From NCBI GenBank assembly GCA_021151665.1, contig JAGKWW010000011.1:1-63203 (forward strand): a DNA stretch of 63,203 nucleotides, given 5' to 3'. The position numbers and the translations under genes are program-made. Below, piece after piece: positions 16,750 through 25,785 of this stretch; positions within the stretch are counted from its first letter, which is position 1; the number at the start of each line of letters is the position of its first letter. Origin of the DNA: Flavobacteriaceae bacterium. Its GTDB lineage: Bacteria; Bacteroidota; Bacteroidia; Flavobacteriales; Flavobacteriaceae. A model generated the notes under the pieces. That model did no database searches. It worked only from the letters and a program-made list of their open reading frames with translations, and had not been told where the DNA came from.

Positions 16750-17556
16750 ATGAAACGAATTTCACTTTTCGCTATCCTGGCCGCATTTCTTGCAATTGGC
16801 TGTTCAGACGATAGCAACGACAGCAGCAATGACACCTCTACCACTAATTTCCTTCCACTACAAACCGGTAATTACTGGGTGTATGATGTAGAAGGAAGCG
16901 CAGTAAACGGCCGGGACTCCCTGTTCATTTCGGGTGATACACTTATTACCGGGAACACTTATAAGAAGCTCAAAACAGAGAATCCGGCATTTGGTTTCTA
17001 TTCAAACGCGTTGAGGAACAATGGTATTCGCAAAAGCGGCGACAGGCTGCTCCTTACAGGTGCAGCGGACTTTGGCTTTGCTTCGGAATTTCCACTGAGC
17101 ATCAACGTAAGCGACTACACGATATTTAAAGAAAATGCAACTGCCGGCCAGCAATTAGCCAGCGTCTCCGGAACGGTAACACAGCCTTACGATGGCTACA
17201 GCATCGTATTCAACTACACGCTTTCGAGCACCGCTAAGGCTTCCGAGGCATCACATACAGTAAATGGTGAGGTCTATCAGAATATTCATCCTGTAGAAAC
17301 AAAGCTTTCCCTAAATGTGGTTGCGCAGTTTACAGTAAGCGGTATAACCATACCTTATACTATAATGCCGCAGCAGGATGTGGTGGTTTCTACGCAGTAT
17401 TATGCCGAAAACATAGGTGCAGTGCATGTGGTCACTAATATCAATTACCAGTTGGCAGACCTGTCTGCACTGGCAGGTGCAGGTGTAGAACTTCCGCTTC
17501 CGCAATCCGGTTCCGACAGCCAGGAAGAAAAGCTGGATGTTTACCATCTGGAGTGA
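16750..17556 (+). CDS. lipoprotein of unknown function
   Basis: A 268-residue lipoprotein (MKRISLFAILAAFLAIGC, lipidated Cys18) with an acidic Ser/Asn/Asp linker (SDDSNDSSND) that resembles the lipoprotein export signals used for surface display in Bacteroidota. The mature domain contains FLPLQTGNYWVYDVEG, a start seen in many Flavobacteriaceae lipoproteins, followed by strand-like segments. No catalytic motif. It ends at 17556 with no clear terminator before the next gene. Confidence 0.8.
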   Translation: MKRISLFAILAAFLAIGCSDDSNDSSNDTSTTNFLPLQTGNYWVYDVEGSAVNGRDSLFISGDTLITGNTYKKLKTENPAFGFYSNALRNNGIRKSGDRLLLTGAADFGFASEFPLSINVSDYTIFKENATAGQQLASVSGTVTQPYDGYSIVFNYTLSSTAKASEASHTVNGEVYQNIHPVETKLSLNVVAQFTVSGITIPYTIMPQQDVVVSTQYYAENIGAVHVVTNINYQLADLSALAGAGVELPLPQSGSDSQEEKLDVYHLE

Positions 17557-17632
17557 TCAGGGGAACTTTTTTCAGCTAAGTACGTCTTGTTAAAGATTAG
17601 TAAATTAACAATTCTTACAGAATTATGAGGTT

Positions 17633-17640
17633 TATATTTG
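17633..17640 (+). promoter_or_regulatory. TAnnTTTG -7 element
   Basis: TATATTTG 22 bases before the start of the outer membrane protein gene at 17663. No good -33 TTG at the right distance. Confidence 0.55.
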
Positions 17641-17662
17641 TGCGTATAACCAAAGTAATCAT

Positions 17663-18166
17663 ATGAAAAAAGTACTTTTATCTGCCTTTTTGCTAATTGG
17701 ATTAGCATTTAGCGCAAATGCCCAGGATGGCAGAAGAAACGCTTTAGGTCTGAGACTTGGCGACAACGACGGATTTGGTGGGGAGCTGTCTTACCAGCGC
17801 ACTCTGGCCAGCAGCAATAGGCTTGAGCTTGATTTAGGGTGGCGGGATTCAAAGCACTATGATGCCATGAAACTTACCGGACTGTACCAATGGGTTTGGA
17901 ATATCGACGGTGGTTTCAACTGGTATGCAGGCCTTGGTGGTGGTGTTGGTACGTGGGAATTCAATGATGACTACCTTCCACCAAACTGGAAAGACGACGA
18001 CAGTGGTACGTTCCTGTTCCTCGCAGGGGATATCGGTATCGAGTATAACTTCGATATCCCGCTACAGCTTTCGCTTGACTTCAGGCCGGAAGTTTATTTC
18101 GGGGATGATTTCCGCGAAGATAATTTCGGCCCGGATATCGCTCTTGGTATAAGGTTTAAGTTTTAA
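17663..18166 (+). CDS. small outer-membrane beta-barrel protein
   Basis: A 167-residue protein with a clear Sec signal peptide (MKKVLLSAFLLIGLAFSANA, cut before QDGRR). The mature part has alternating strands rich in Gly, Tyr and Trp (GGELSYQRTL, WNIDGGFNWYAGLGGGVG, IGIEYNFDIPLQLSLDFRP) and ends in GIRFKF, with the terminal Phe typical of barrels recognised by BamA. About eight strands are plausible. Function unknown. Confidence 0.82.
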   Translation: MKKVLLSAFLLIGLAFSANAQDGRRNALGLRLGDNDGFGGELSYQRTLASSNRLELDLGWRDSKHYDAMKLTGLYQWVWNIDGGFNWYAGLGGGVGTWEFNDDYLPPNWKDDDSGTFLFLAGDIGIEYNFDIPLQLSLDFRPEVYFGDDFREDNFGPDIALGIRFKF

Positions 18167-18195
18167 CAATGCGCCAACTGAAATACAGTTTTATA

Positions 18196-18223
18196 AAAAC
18201 AGCCACCGAAAGGTGGCTGTTTT
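18196..18223. terminator. bidirectional terminator between converging genes
   Basis: A 12-bp stem AAAACAGCCACC (18196-18207) / GGTGGCTGTTTT (18212-18223) closed by a stable GAAA loop. It ends both the barrel gene and ettA. Confidence 0.92.
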
Positions 18224-18227
18224 AGTT

Positions 18228-19919
18228 TTATCGAACAAGCTTTTTATACTTGATGCGTTTCGGAGTAAGGTCGCCGCCAAGGCGTTTTCTCCTGTTTTCT
18301 TCATATTCAGAAAAGCTGCCTTCAAAAAAGTATACTTCAGAATCTCCCTCGAATGCCAGGATGTGTGTACAAACCCTGTCAAGGAACCACCTGTCGTGCG
18401 ATATGATCACGGCGCAGCCTGCGAAGTTCTCAAGGCCTTCCTCAAGGGCGCGTAGCGTGTTGATATCAAGGTCATTGGTAGGCTCATCCAGCAGGAGCAC
18501 ATTACCTTCTTCTTTAAGAGTCATGGCTAGGTGCAGCCTGTTGCGCTCACCGCCCGAAAGGGTATTGACTTTTTTGTTCTGGTCGCTGCCGCTAAAGTTA
18601 AAACGACTCAGGTAAGCGCGTGAATTTACCTGCCTGCCCCCCATCATGATAAGTTCCTGCCCATCGCAGAAGTTTTCCCAGATCGACTTCTCCGGGTTGA
18701 TGTTGGAATGCGACTGGTCTACATACGCGATCTTCACAGTGTCCCCTACTTCAAACTCACCTTTATCTGGTGTTTGTTCGTTCATGATCATCCTGAATAT
18801 GGTAGTTTTACCGGCACCATTCGGCCCGATGATACCAACAATACCCGCCTGCGGAAGCTTGAAATTTAGATTATCATACAGCAATTTGTCACCAAAAGCT
18901 TTAGCAACACCTTTTGCCTCTATGACATTGGTTCCCAGCCTTGGCCCGTTCGGGATATAGATCTCAAGTTTTTCATCGAGTTCCTTTTGGTCTTCGTTAA
19001 GCAGGCGGTCATAATTTTGCAGACGCGCTTTTTGCTTGGTCTGGCGGCCTTTGGCTCCCTGCCTTACCCAGTCGAGCTCGCGCTCAAGGGTTTTGCGGCG
19101 TTTAGAAGCAGTCTTCTCTTCCTGCTCAAGGCGCTTGGCTTTCTGGTCGAGCCATGAAGAGTAATTGCCTTTCCACGGAATGCCCTCTCCCCTGTCGAGT
19201 TCCAATATCCAGCCTGCAACATTGTCGAGGAAATAACGGTCGTGCGTTACCGCGATAACCGTTCCCGGATACTGCTGAAGGTGTTGCTCCAGCCAGAGCA
19301 CGCTCTCGGCATCCAGGTGGTTGGTTGGCTCATCCAGCAAAAGTACATCGGGCTGCTGAAGCAACAGGCGGCACAGCGCCACGCGGCGTTTCTCTCCACC
19401 CGAGAGTACATTGATCGGGGTATCGGGCTCGGGCGTGCGCAGGGCATCCATAGCTACTTCCAGCTTATTATCGAGTTCCCATGCACCGCTGGCATCGATC
19501 TTATCCTGAAGCTCGGCCTGGCGGTCCATCAGTTTCTGCATCTTATCGGCATCCTCATAAACTTCAGGAAGCCCGAACATATCGTTTATTTTGTTGAACT
19601 CGTCCAGTATGGCTACAGTTTCGGCCACACCTTCACGAACGACTTCTATCACGGTCTTGTTTTCATCAAGCTGCGGTTCCTGCTCCAGGTAGCCCACGGT
19701 ATAGCCCGGTGCAAAAACAACATCACCCTGGTAGCTCTTATCAACCCCGGCAATGATCTTGAGCAGCGTTGATTTACCCGAGCCGTTAAGACCGAGGATA
19801 CCTATTTTGGCGCCATAGAAAAAGCTCAGGTAGATATCTTTCAGTACCTGCTTATTTGCCCCCTGGTAGGTTTTGCCCACACGGGACATTGAGAATATAA
19901 CTTTCTTATCGTCTGACAT
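18228..19919 (-). CDS. ettA: energy-dependent translational throttle protein EttA (ABC-F)
   Basis: A 563-residue soluble ABC-F protein that binds the ribosomal E site and adjusts translation to ATP/ADP levels. Two ATPase modules are visible: Walker A GLNGSGKST (43-51), signature LSGGEKRR and Walker B LLLDEPTNHLD in the first; GPNGAGKTT, LSGGERNR and LLLDEPTNDLD in the second. A long basic linker with KAKRLEQEEKTASKRRKTLE lies between them. The start ATG at 19919 gives MSDDKKVIFSMSRVGK; an in-frame extension to 19985 is not family-like. Confidence 0.96.
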   Translation of the reverse strand: MSDDKKVIFSMSRVGKTYQGANKQVLKDIYLSFFYGAKIGILGLNGSGKSTLLKIIAGVDKSYQGDVVFAPGYTVGYLEQEPQLDENKTVIEVVREGVAETVAILDEFNKINDMFGLPEVYEDADKMQKLMDRQAELQDKIDASGAWELDNKLEVAMDALRTPEPDTPINVLSGGEKRRVALCRLLLQQPDVLLLDEPTNHLDAESVLWLEQHLQQYPGTVIAVTHDRYFLDNVAGWILELDRGEGIPWKGNYSSWLDQKAKRLEQEEKTASKRRKTLERELDWVRQGAKGRQTKQKARLQNYDRLLNEDQKELDEKLEIYIPNGPRLGTNVIEAKGVAKAFGDKLLYDNLNFKLPQAGIVGIIGPNGAGKTTIFRMIMNEQTPDKGEFEVGDTVKIAYVDQSHSNINPEKSIWENFCDGQELIMMGGRQVNSRAYLSRFNFSGSDQNKKVNTLSGGERNRLHLAMTLKEEGNVLLLDEPTNDLDINTLRALEEGLENFAGCAVIISHDRWFLDRVCTHILAFEGDSEVYFFEGSFSEYEENRRKRLGGDLTPKRIKYKKLVR

Positions 19920-20007
19920 GTTTTGTAAATTTGTAAAGCAAAGATACTCTTTAAACAAACAAATGCAAGCCTGCCAGCGGGGCAAGACTTTCTAAATTTT
20001 ATTTGCG

Positions 20008-20874
20008 ATGAACACCGATGTTTTTACGCTGCCGCGTGATCTTGGTACCGGGACACAACCTCCGCCGATTGTGTTTTATTCGGCTGCGGCGCCGTCTGTT
20101 AAGAACCGGGTTATCCTGACCCAGAATCTTTGCTGCTTTTTGCTTAGTGGAATAAAGAAAGTACACGCATCGGACAATTGCATACAGGCTGACGGCGGCG
20201 AGTTGCTGATGGTTCCTGCAGGCAATGTACTGATGACCGAAACGCTGACAAAACAAAATCAGTATGAGGCAATCCTTGTATTTCTAAGCGATGAGGATTC
20301 AGTTTCTTCCGATGGCAAAACACCTGGCAATGCAATCCTCTCGAAGATTCCTTTTGACGAATTTCTGGAGAATTATATTCAGTCTTTACTTCTTTTGCGT
20401 TACTGTGGTGACATCGATCTCCTGAAACTGAAAGCAAGTGAATTGACAATCTATCTGCGACTGTATTATCCGCAACATTACGCGGCTTTTAAATATAGAA
20501 ATCCATCAACTCATACAGTTTTAAAATTCAAACAGGTTATTTCAGAAAACTTATTTAAAAACCTTAGCGTTAGCGAACTTTCTTTCCTGTGTAATATGAG
20601 CATATCTTCGTTCAAACGCCATTTTTTAGAAGTCTATGGAGTGGCGCCACAGCGCTATTTTTTTCAACAGCGAATGATGGAGGCCGAAAGACTGCTGACT
20701 AGCGGGATTAGAGCAACCGAAATTTTTGGTAATATAGGTTATGAATCACCCGCTGCTTTCAGCAGCGCATTTCGCAAATATTCCGGCTGTTCACCGAAGC
20801 AATATTTGGCTAAGATTGGCCTTCCGGAAAAAGTTTTTGAGCCGGCAGCGAAACAAACAATACAGTATCTTTAA
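20008..20874 (+). CDS. AraC-family transcription regulator
   Basis: A 288-residue regulator with an N-terminal sensing domain (about 1-160) and a C-terminal double HTH. The first HTH is NLSVSELSFLCNMSISSFKR and the second IRATEIFGNIGYESPAAFSS, ending FRKYSGCSPKQYL. The N-terminal half resembles the ExsA-type AraC N-domain. It is the first of three same-strand genes with a DinB and a GNAT protein, so it may control small-molecule stress or modification genes (inference). Confidence 0.88.
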   Translation: MNTDVFTLPRDLGTGTQPPPIVFYSAAAPSVKNRVILTQNLCCFLLSGIKKVHASDNCIQADGGELLMVPAGNVLMTETLTKQNQYEAILVFLSDEDSVSSDGKTPGNAILSKIPFDEFLENYIQSLLLLRYCGDIDLLKLKASELTIYLRLYYPQHYAAFKYRNPSTHTVLKFKQVISENLFKNLSVSELSFLCNMSISSFKRHFLEVYGVAPQRYFFQQRMMEAERLLTSGIRATEIFGNIGYESPAAFSSAFRKYSGCSPKQYLAKIGLPEKVFEPAAKQTIQYL

Positions 20875-20903
20875 CCAAATTGCGTAAATAAAAATCTCAA
20901 CTT

Positions 20904-21476
20904 ATGGACACAGGATATTTAAGCGGTGCAATTAAACAATTCGACTATTATAAAATGTTGGGCGAGAAAACGTTCAGCCAGTTGACGGATGAACAATTGT
21001 TTTGGCAACCCAATGAGGAAAGCAACAGCATTGCGACCATAGTTAAACACCTTTGGGGAAACATGATGAGCAGGTGGACAGATTTCCTGACTTCTGATGG
21101 TGAGAAAGAATGGCGTAACCGGGAAGGTGAGTTTGACAATGACCTCGCATCACGAGAGGAAATGATGGACAAATGGAACGAGGGATGGAGGGTTTTCCTC
21201 ACCACTTTAAACTCACTAACAGAGGCCGACCTGATGAAGATGATCTACATCCGGAACCAGGGACATACGGTAATGGAAGCCATCAACCGGCAGCTTGCGC
21301 ACTATCCCTACCATATTGGGCAGATTGTTTATATCGGTAAAGTGGCGAGTGAGAATTGGACATCGTTATCTATACCCCGCGGTAAATCAGTTGATTTCAA
21401 TGCCGATAAATTTTCGCAGCCTAAGCATCGCCAGCATTTTACGGACGAATTCATTAAAGATGATGATGCAAAGTAA
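20904..21476 (+). CDS. DinB-like protein (DUF1572)
   Basis: A 190-residue DinB/YfiT-like four-helix protein. The metal-binding His triad is visible as H49 (IVKHLWGNMM), H133 and H137 (LAHYPYHIGQ). Such proteins are often thiol-dependent S-transferases (bacillithiol or others), but the substrate cannot be read from sequence. It starts 29 bases after the AraC gene and its last 11 bases overlap the start of the following GNAT gene. Confidence 0.87.
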   Translation: MDTGYLSGAIKQFDYYKMLGEKTFSQLTDEQLFWQPNEESNSIATIVKHLWGNMMSRWTDFLTSDGEKEWRNREGEFDNDLASREEMMDKWNEGWRVFLTTLNSLTEADLMKMIYIRNQGHTVMEAINRQLAHYPYHIGQIVYIGKVASENWTSLSIPRGKSVDFNADKFSQPKHRQHFTDEFIKDDDAK

Positions 21477-22065
21477 CCAACAATGGATCGAACACCCGCA
21501 GGTGCTGACAGGAAAAGTGGTATCACTACTGCCGCTTGAGCATTCGCATTTTGACGAACTCATTGCGCTTGCGGGCGACAACCGCATCTGGCAGCATTAC
21601 ATTTTCGATGCGTCCAGGAAAGAGGTGTTTAGAAAAAGCCTTGATGATGCACTTTTGGCAAGGGAAAAAAGGATCCAGTACCCTTGGGTGATAGTTCATA
21701 AGCCAACGGGAAAGCTTATTGGCAGTACGAGGCTGATGGACATTGTCCCGGAACACCGCAAGCTCGAAATTGGCTGGACCTGGCTGATACCCGATTTTTG
21801 GGGCACAGGAATAAACGAAGAGTGTAAACTATTGTTACTTACCTATTGTTTTGAAGCTTTGAAAACGACCAGAGTGCTCTTAAAAACAGACGAGAATAAT
21901 GTGCGGTCGCGTAAGGCAATAGAAAAAATAGGCGGAAAATTTGAGGGAATATTGCGCAACGATATGATACGTGAAAACGGAACCCACCGGAATTCAGCTT
22001 ACTACAGTATCATCGACACCGAATGGACGGAAATAAAGAAACAGTTAGAAAAGATGTTGCTGTGA
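21466..22065 (+). CDS. GNAT-family N-acetyltransferase
   Basis: A 199-residue GNAT protein of the RimJ/RimL-like subgroup: EHSHFDEL in the N-terminal helix, IGSTRLMDIVPEHRKLEIGW for strands 3-4, the acetyl-CoA P-loop region WGTGINEECK and RVLLKTDENNVRSRKAIEKI at the C-terminus. Three consecutive ATGs (21460, 21463, 21466) are possible; all overlap the end of the DinB gene, which indicates coupled translation. The acceptor (protein or small molecule) is unknown. Confidence 0.87.
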   Translation: MQSNQQWIEHPQVLTGKVVSLLPLEHSHFDELIALAGDNRIWQHYIFDASRKEVFRKSLDDALLAREKRIQYPWVIVHKPTGKLIGSTRLMDIVPEHRKLEIGWTWLIPDFWGTGINEECKLLLLTYCFEALKTTRVLLKTDENNVRSRKAIEKIGGKFEGILRNDMIRENGTHRNSAYYSIIDTEWTEIKKQLEKMLL

Positions 22066-22245
22066 CTAAACCCTGCCCTTCAACGCGTTGAAAGCCCATG
22101 AGATGGCAAAAAAACCAATACCAACTGTTGAAAAGCCTATCGCGTAATCTTTATATTTTAAAACACCCAAAAGCACAAGGGTTGTGCCAATCAGAAACAT
22201 TATAAAAGAAGCCCATCCGAAGATGGTATTTTTATTCATTGCCAT
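22066..22245 (-). CDS. CAL67264-type small membrane protein
   Basis: A 59-residue protein with two hydrophobic segments (WASFIMFLIGTTLVLLGVL and the FSTVGIGFFAISWAFNALKG stretch), matching the small CAL67264 membrane protein family of Flavobacteria. Function unknown. Likely starts are the ATGs at 22245 (MAMNKNTIFGW) or 22239; longer readings are not family-like. It begins directly against the stop of the converging GNAT gene. Confidence 0.78.
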   Translation of the reverse strand: MAMNKNTIFGWASFIMFLIGTTLVLLGVLKYKDYAIGFSTVGIGFFAISWAFNALKGRV

Positions 22246-22339
22246 AGTTGTCATCTTACAAGGGTGCAAATATCGTACTTTTAAGCCGCAAATAAAAATG
22301 AACGCAATTACATTGTCGTAATTTATTGAACAGACTATT

Positions 22340-23233
22340 TTGAAAAATACCATAATTTATTTGTCCTTCGGACCGACAGGCTACCATGATGAAACGGTAT
22401 TTTCGCTGCTCAGCTATTACCGCCTGCATACTGCAGACGAGAACCACGTTGCCGTTTACACTGACACTCCCTCTTTCTTCAAAGGCAAAACACCCGGCCA
22501 GGTAGAGATTATATCGGTATCCGAATCGAAAATGAGCGAATGGAAAGGGGAAATTGGATACTCTTACAGGGTAAAGGCCAAGGTCTTACAGGATGCTGCC
22601 AGGCGTTTTAAGGGAAATGTATTATATGTTGATACCGATACTGTTTTTCAGAAAAAGGTCACCCCTCTATTCAGTTATTTAAGCGAAGGCGCTTTTGTGA
22701 TGGATGCCTGTGAAGGTGCGCTGCGCGACAACAAAGGCGGCATTGCACGCAAGATGAAACGGCTGCTTAAAAAACAGCATATTTTCAGACATGACAGGCT
22801 TCCGTTGGAAGTTGAACTTAGCGAAGAATTTGTTGTGTGGAATTCGGGGACTGTTGGCTTTAACACGCAAACGGCGGGCAACCTTTTTTGTTACGCTGAA
22901 AACCTGATGGATACTCTTTATATGGCCTACCCATTGTACACAATGGAACAGATTGCCATTACCTATTACCTCTCTCAGCACCCCCTGAAAGAAAGTAAAA
23001 ACTATATACACCACTACTGGTATTTTAAAGAGTTCCGTTTTCTGCTCAGCCAGTTTTTTGACTACCATACAGACCGCACTTTCGACGAGTTGGTTGGCTT
23101 ACCGGTGTTGCCGAACCCGTGGCAAGCTTCGGCTGCAAAAAGGCAGTACAAAAAAATGTCGTTCTGGCAAAAACAATGGCAAAAGCTGCAGCATGGTGTA
23201 AAATGGAAAATCCCGCGGTATAATCCTAATTAA
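22340..23233 (+). CDS. glycosyltransferase-like protein with TTG start
   Basis: A 297-residue GT-A-like protein. The N-terminus reads KNTIIYLSFGPTGYHDETVF and a DxD motif is at D98-T-D100 (NVLYVDTDTVF), the usual metal/nucleotide-sugar ligand. Membrane segments are absent. The start codon is TTG (22340); no ATG lies upstream in frame before the promoter region, and the protein reads naturally from this codon. Acceptor unknown. Its end overlaps holA by 8 bases. Confidence 0.75.
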   Translation: MKNTIIYLSFGPTGYHDETVFSLLSYYRLHTADENHVAVYTDTPSFFKGKTPGQVEIISVSESKMSEWKGEIGYSYRVKAKVLQDAARRFKGNVLYVDTDTVFQKKVTPLFSYLSEGAFVMDACEGALRDNKGGIARKMKRLLKKQHIFRHDRLPLEVELSEEFVVWNSGTVGFNTQTAGNLFCYAENLMDTLYMAYPLYTMEQIAITYYLSQHPLKESKNYIHHYWYFKEFRFLLSQFFDYHTDRTFDELVGLPVLPNPWQASAAKRQYKKMSFWQKQWQKLQHGVKWKIPRYNPN

Positions 23234-24230
23234 AAATCTTTACAAGCATCTCTTTGAGCAGGTCGCCCTGTGAAATATTGTTTGCCCCGACCCCTTTGCT
23301 TTTCACATCGATATCTCTTAGCGCGGCCACAATAGCGCTAACTTTTTTCATAGGATAGTTACGAAAAGCAATATCATAATCCTTAACGAAGTACGGATTC
23401 ACTTTAAGTGCCCTGGCAACGTTACCGGGGCTTTTATCGGGCAGGCCATGATATTGCAGCAACTGTGAGAAGAACCCAAAAACAAGGCCTACAGTCATTA
23501 CCAGTGGATTATCTTTAGGATTCTGCGCAAAATAATCGGCAATCTTATAAGCTTTCAGCTGGTCGCGCTCTCCAAGCGCTTTACGGAGTTCGAACACATT
23601 ATAGTCTTTGCTGAAGCCAATATTGTCTTCGATTATTTTTGGAGTGATTACTGCACCCTCGGGAACGATTATCGCCAGCTTATCCAGTTCATTGCTGATA
23701 CGGCTAAGGTCATTGCCGAGAAATTCAACAAGCATCGCGGCAGCCTTAGGCTCTATTCCATAGCCTTTGCCCGAGAGGACGCGCTTTATCCAGTCGGCCA
23801 CCTGATTCTCGTACATTTTTTTGCTTTCGAATACCATCCCCTGTTTGTCAAGCAGCTTAGTGACTTTCTTACGCTTATCCAGAGTTTTGTATTTATAGGC
23901 AAACACCAGCACGGTTGTTGGCTGCGGATTTTCGGCATAGCCCTCCAGTTTTTCGATGGTGCGCGAAAGCTCCTGGGCTTCCTTTACAATAACAACCTGC
24001 CTTTCGGCCATCATCGGATAGCGTTTGGCATTGGCTATGACTTCCTCTATAGTTACATCTTTTCCGTAAAGAACCATTTGATTGAATCCCTTTTCATCTT
24101 CGGTCAGGATATTATTCTCAATATATTCGGTAAGCTTATCAATATAATAAGGCTCTTCACCCATAAAAAAATAAATAGGCTTTATATTGCCCTGCTTGAT
24201 GTCGTTGACGATCCTGGTAACCTCCTCCAA
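23226..24230 (-). CDS. holA: DNA polymerase III delta subunit
   Basis: A 334-residue clamp-loader delta subunit. Characteristic parts are IYFFMGEEPYYIDKLTEYIE near the N-terminus, the short AAA-like core (MAERQVVIVKEAQEL) and the LGNDLSRISNELDKLAI stretch, followed by the three-helix C-terminal domain (ELRKALGERDQLKAYKIADYF). It opens the beta clamp at the replication fork. It is divergent from the HsdR-N gene, with starts 33 bases apart. Confidence 0.93.
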   Translation of the reverse strand: MEEVTRIVNDIKQGNIKPIYFFMGEEPYYIDKLTEYIENNILTEDEKGFNQMVLYGKDVTIEEVIANAKRYPMMAERQVVIVKEAQELSRTIEKLEGYAENPQPTTVLVFAYKYKTLDKRKKVTKLLDKQGMVFESKKMYENQVADWIKRVLSGKGYGIEPKAAAMLVEFLGNDLSRISNELDKLAIIVPEGAVITPKIIEDNIGFSKDYNVFELRKALGERDQLKAYKIADYFAQNPKDNPLVMTVGLVFGFFSQLLQYHGLPDKSPGNVARALKVNPYFVKDYDIAFRNYPMKKVSAIVAALRDIDVKSKGVGANNISQGDLLKEMLVKIFN

Positions 24231-24251
24231 TGGTATAAGGGTTTAAATGTT

Positions 24252-24259
24252 TACCTTTG
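24252..24259 (+). promoter_or_regulatory. TAnnTTTG -7 element
   Basis: TACCTTTG four bases before the ATG at 24264, implying a very short leader for the HsdR-N gene. It lies inside longer in-frame readings and argues against them. Confidence 0.5.
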
Positions 24260-24263
24260 CGGT

Positions 24264-24713
24264 ATGCAAAAACTGAATTTTCCGGCTTATGACTTCCGCT
24301 TCAAAAATAGCGAAAATAAGATCGCGATATTTGATGGTGTCCGCAAAAAGTTTGTGGTGCTTACCCCCGAGGAATGGGTTAGGCAAAACGTTGTAAGTTA
24401 TTTGTTGTCAGAACTTGATTACCCAAAAAACTATCTGAATGTTGAGAAAATAATTAAAATAAATGGTTTAACCAAGCGGTATGATGTTGTTGTATTTCAG
24501 CCAGATGGAAAAATATTTTTATTAGTGGAATGCAAAGCCCCGCATGTCCCGATAACCCAGGGTACATTTGACCAGATTGCACGCTACAACATGTCGCTTG
24601 ACGCCCGCTATCTTATGGTGACCAACGGTTTAAATCACTATTTTTGCCGTATGGACTACCGGGAAGAGCGATATGAATTTCTACCAGGACTCCCTCCCTT
24701 TTCTGCTCAATAA
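24264..24713 (+). CDS. stand-alone HsdR N-terminal nuclease-like domain
   Basis: A 149-residue protein equal to only the N-terminal nuclease domain of type I restriction HsdR. The PD-(D/E)xK core is visible: E38, D74 (RYDVVVFQPDG), then E89-C-K91 (LLVECKAP), followed by a conserved Gln/Tyr helix (TQGTFDQIARYN). No helicase region, HsdM or HsdS follows, so it is not a restriction system. Possible roles are DNA processing at the replisome, given the holA neighbour (inference). Operon with the next gene, which begins right after its stop. Confidence 0.82.
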   Translation: MQKLNFPAYDFRFKNSENKIAIFDGVRKKFVVLTPEEWVRQNVVSYLLSELDYPKNYLNVEKIIKINGLTKRYDVVVFQPDGKIFLLVECKAPHVPITQGTFDQIARYNMSLDARYLMVTNGLNHYFCRMDYREERYEFLPGLPPFSAQ

Positions 24714-25709
24714 ATGAATACAATCGCAATTGTTATACTAAACTGGAACGGCCGCGCTCTGCTCGAAGAATTCCTCCCTGTCATGCTGCGTTATTCGCAG
24801 GGTGCTCAAATTTATGTAGCGGATAATGCTTCTACAGATGGCTCGGTATCATATATACAGCAGGAATTTCCCGAAGTGTCTATCATCAGGAATAAAGAAA
24901 ATTACGGTTTTGCCCTGGGTTATAATGAAGCCTTGCAGGAGGTTGAAGAAGACATCTATGTACTTGTAAATTCGGATATCGAAGTGACAGATGGGTGGCT
25001 GGACCCGATTTTAGAACTATTTGAAAACGATCCTGAGACGGCCATAGTACAGCCTAAAATACTTGATTATTATAAGCGAACGCATTTTGAATATGCCGGA
25101 GCAGCAGGCGGTTTCATTGATAAATATGGTTTCCCGTTCTGCAGGGGTCGAATTTTTGAAACCCTGGAAGAAGACCATGGTCAATATAACGACGTTATTG
25201 ATATTTTCTGGGCATCAGGAGCATGCTTTTTTATCAGAAAGCAAGTCTTCCGGGAGTTGGGCGGGTTTGATGCCGATTTCTTTGCCCACCAGGAAGAGAT
25301 AGATCTTTGCTGGCGCGCATTTAACAAAAACTATAAGGCTAAATACTGTGGCTTATCTACAGTATACCACATGGGCGGTGCCACACTGCAAACCGGCAGC
25401 CCCCGGAAGACTTTTCTTAATTTCCGGAATTCGCTTTGGATGATGCTAAAAAACCTTCCGGCACGAAGCCTTTTTCCTGTCCTATTTTTGCGGCTTTCGC
25501 AGGACGGCATGGCGGGCATCAGTTTTCTGGCAAAAGGTAAACCGGCACATCTTTGGGCGGTATTAAAATCTCATTTCTATTTTTACCTGAAACTTTTTTA
25601 CTTTATAAGCAAAAGAGAATCAAAGCAGTACAATAATTATTACCATGTAAAAAGTATTGTTTACAGGTACTTTATAAAAAAAGGCAGGGTTTTTGGTGAC
25701 TTATTTTAA
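24714..25709 (+). CDS. glycosyltransferase family 2
   Basis: A 331-residue GT2 protein: nucleotide-sugar segment NWNGRALLEEFLPVML, the VADNASTDGS motif with D37 and N38, metal-ligand NSDIEVTDG (87-95) and acceptor-site stretch DFFAHQEEIDLCWR. It has the architecture of dTDP-rhamnosyltransferase (RfbF-like) enzymes, with a hydrophobic region near the C-terminus rather than a real membrane domain. Likely cell-surface polysaccharide. Starts directly after the HsdR-N stop. Confidence 0.88.
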   Translation: MNTIAIVILNWNGRALLEEFLPVMLRYSQGAQIYVADNASTDGSVSYIQQEFPEVSIIRNKENYGFALGYNEALQEVEEDIYVLVNSDIEVTDGWLDPILELFENDPETAIVQPKILDYYKRTHFEYAGAAGGFIDKYGFPFCRGRIFETLEEDHGQYNDVIDIFWASGACFFIRKQVFRELGGFDADFFAHQEEIDLCWRAFNKNYKAKYCGLSTVYHMGGATLQTGSPRKTFLNFRNSLWMMLKNLPARSLFPVLFLRLSQDGMAGISFLAKGKPAHLWAVLKSHFYFYLKLFYFISKRESKQYNNYYHVKSIVYRYFIKKGRVFGDLF

Positions 25710-25754
25710 CAATAGTTTATATACAAACCCGTTATCCCTTTAACCAATAATAAG

Positions 25755-25762
25755 TAACTTTG
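25755..25762 (+). promoter_or_regulatory. TAnnTTTG -7 element
   Basis: TAACTTTG 23 bases before the OmpA-family start codon at 25786. No clear -33 TTG. Confidence 0.5.
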
Positions 25763-25785
25763 TTAAAATTTAAAACGTTTAGTTT

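Noticed and set aside
19242..19772. Plus-strand frame (176 residues) over ettA
   Set aside because: Antisense to a strongly conserved ABC-F protein; no RBS, promoter or recognisable product.
24264..24713. A type I restriction-modification system
   Set aside because: Only the HsdR N-terminal nuclease domain is present; there is no methylase, specificity subunit or helicase, so it cannot be a restriction system.
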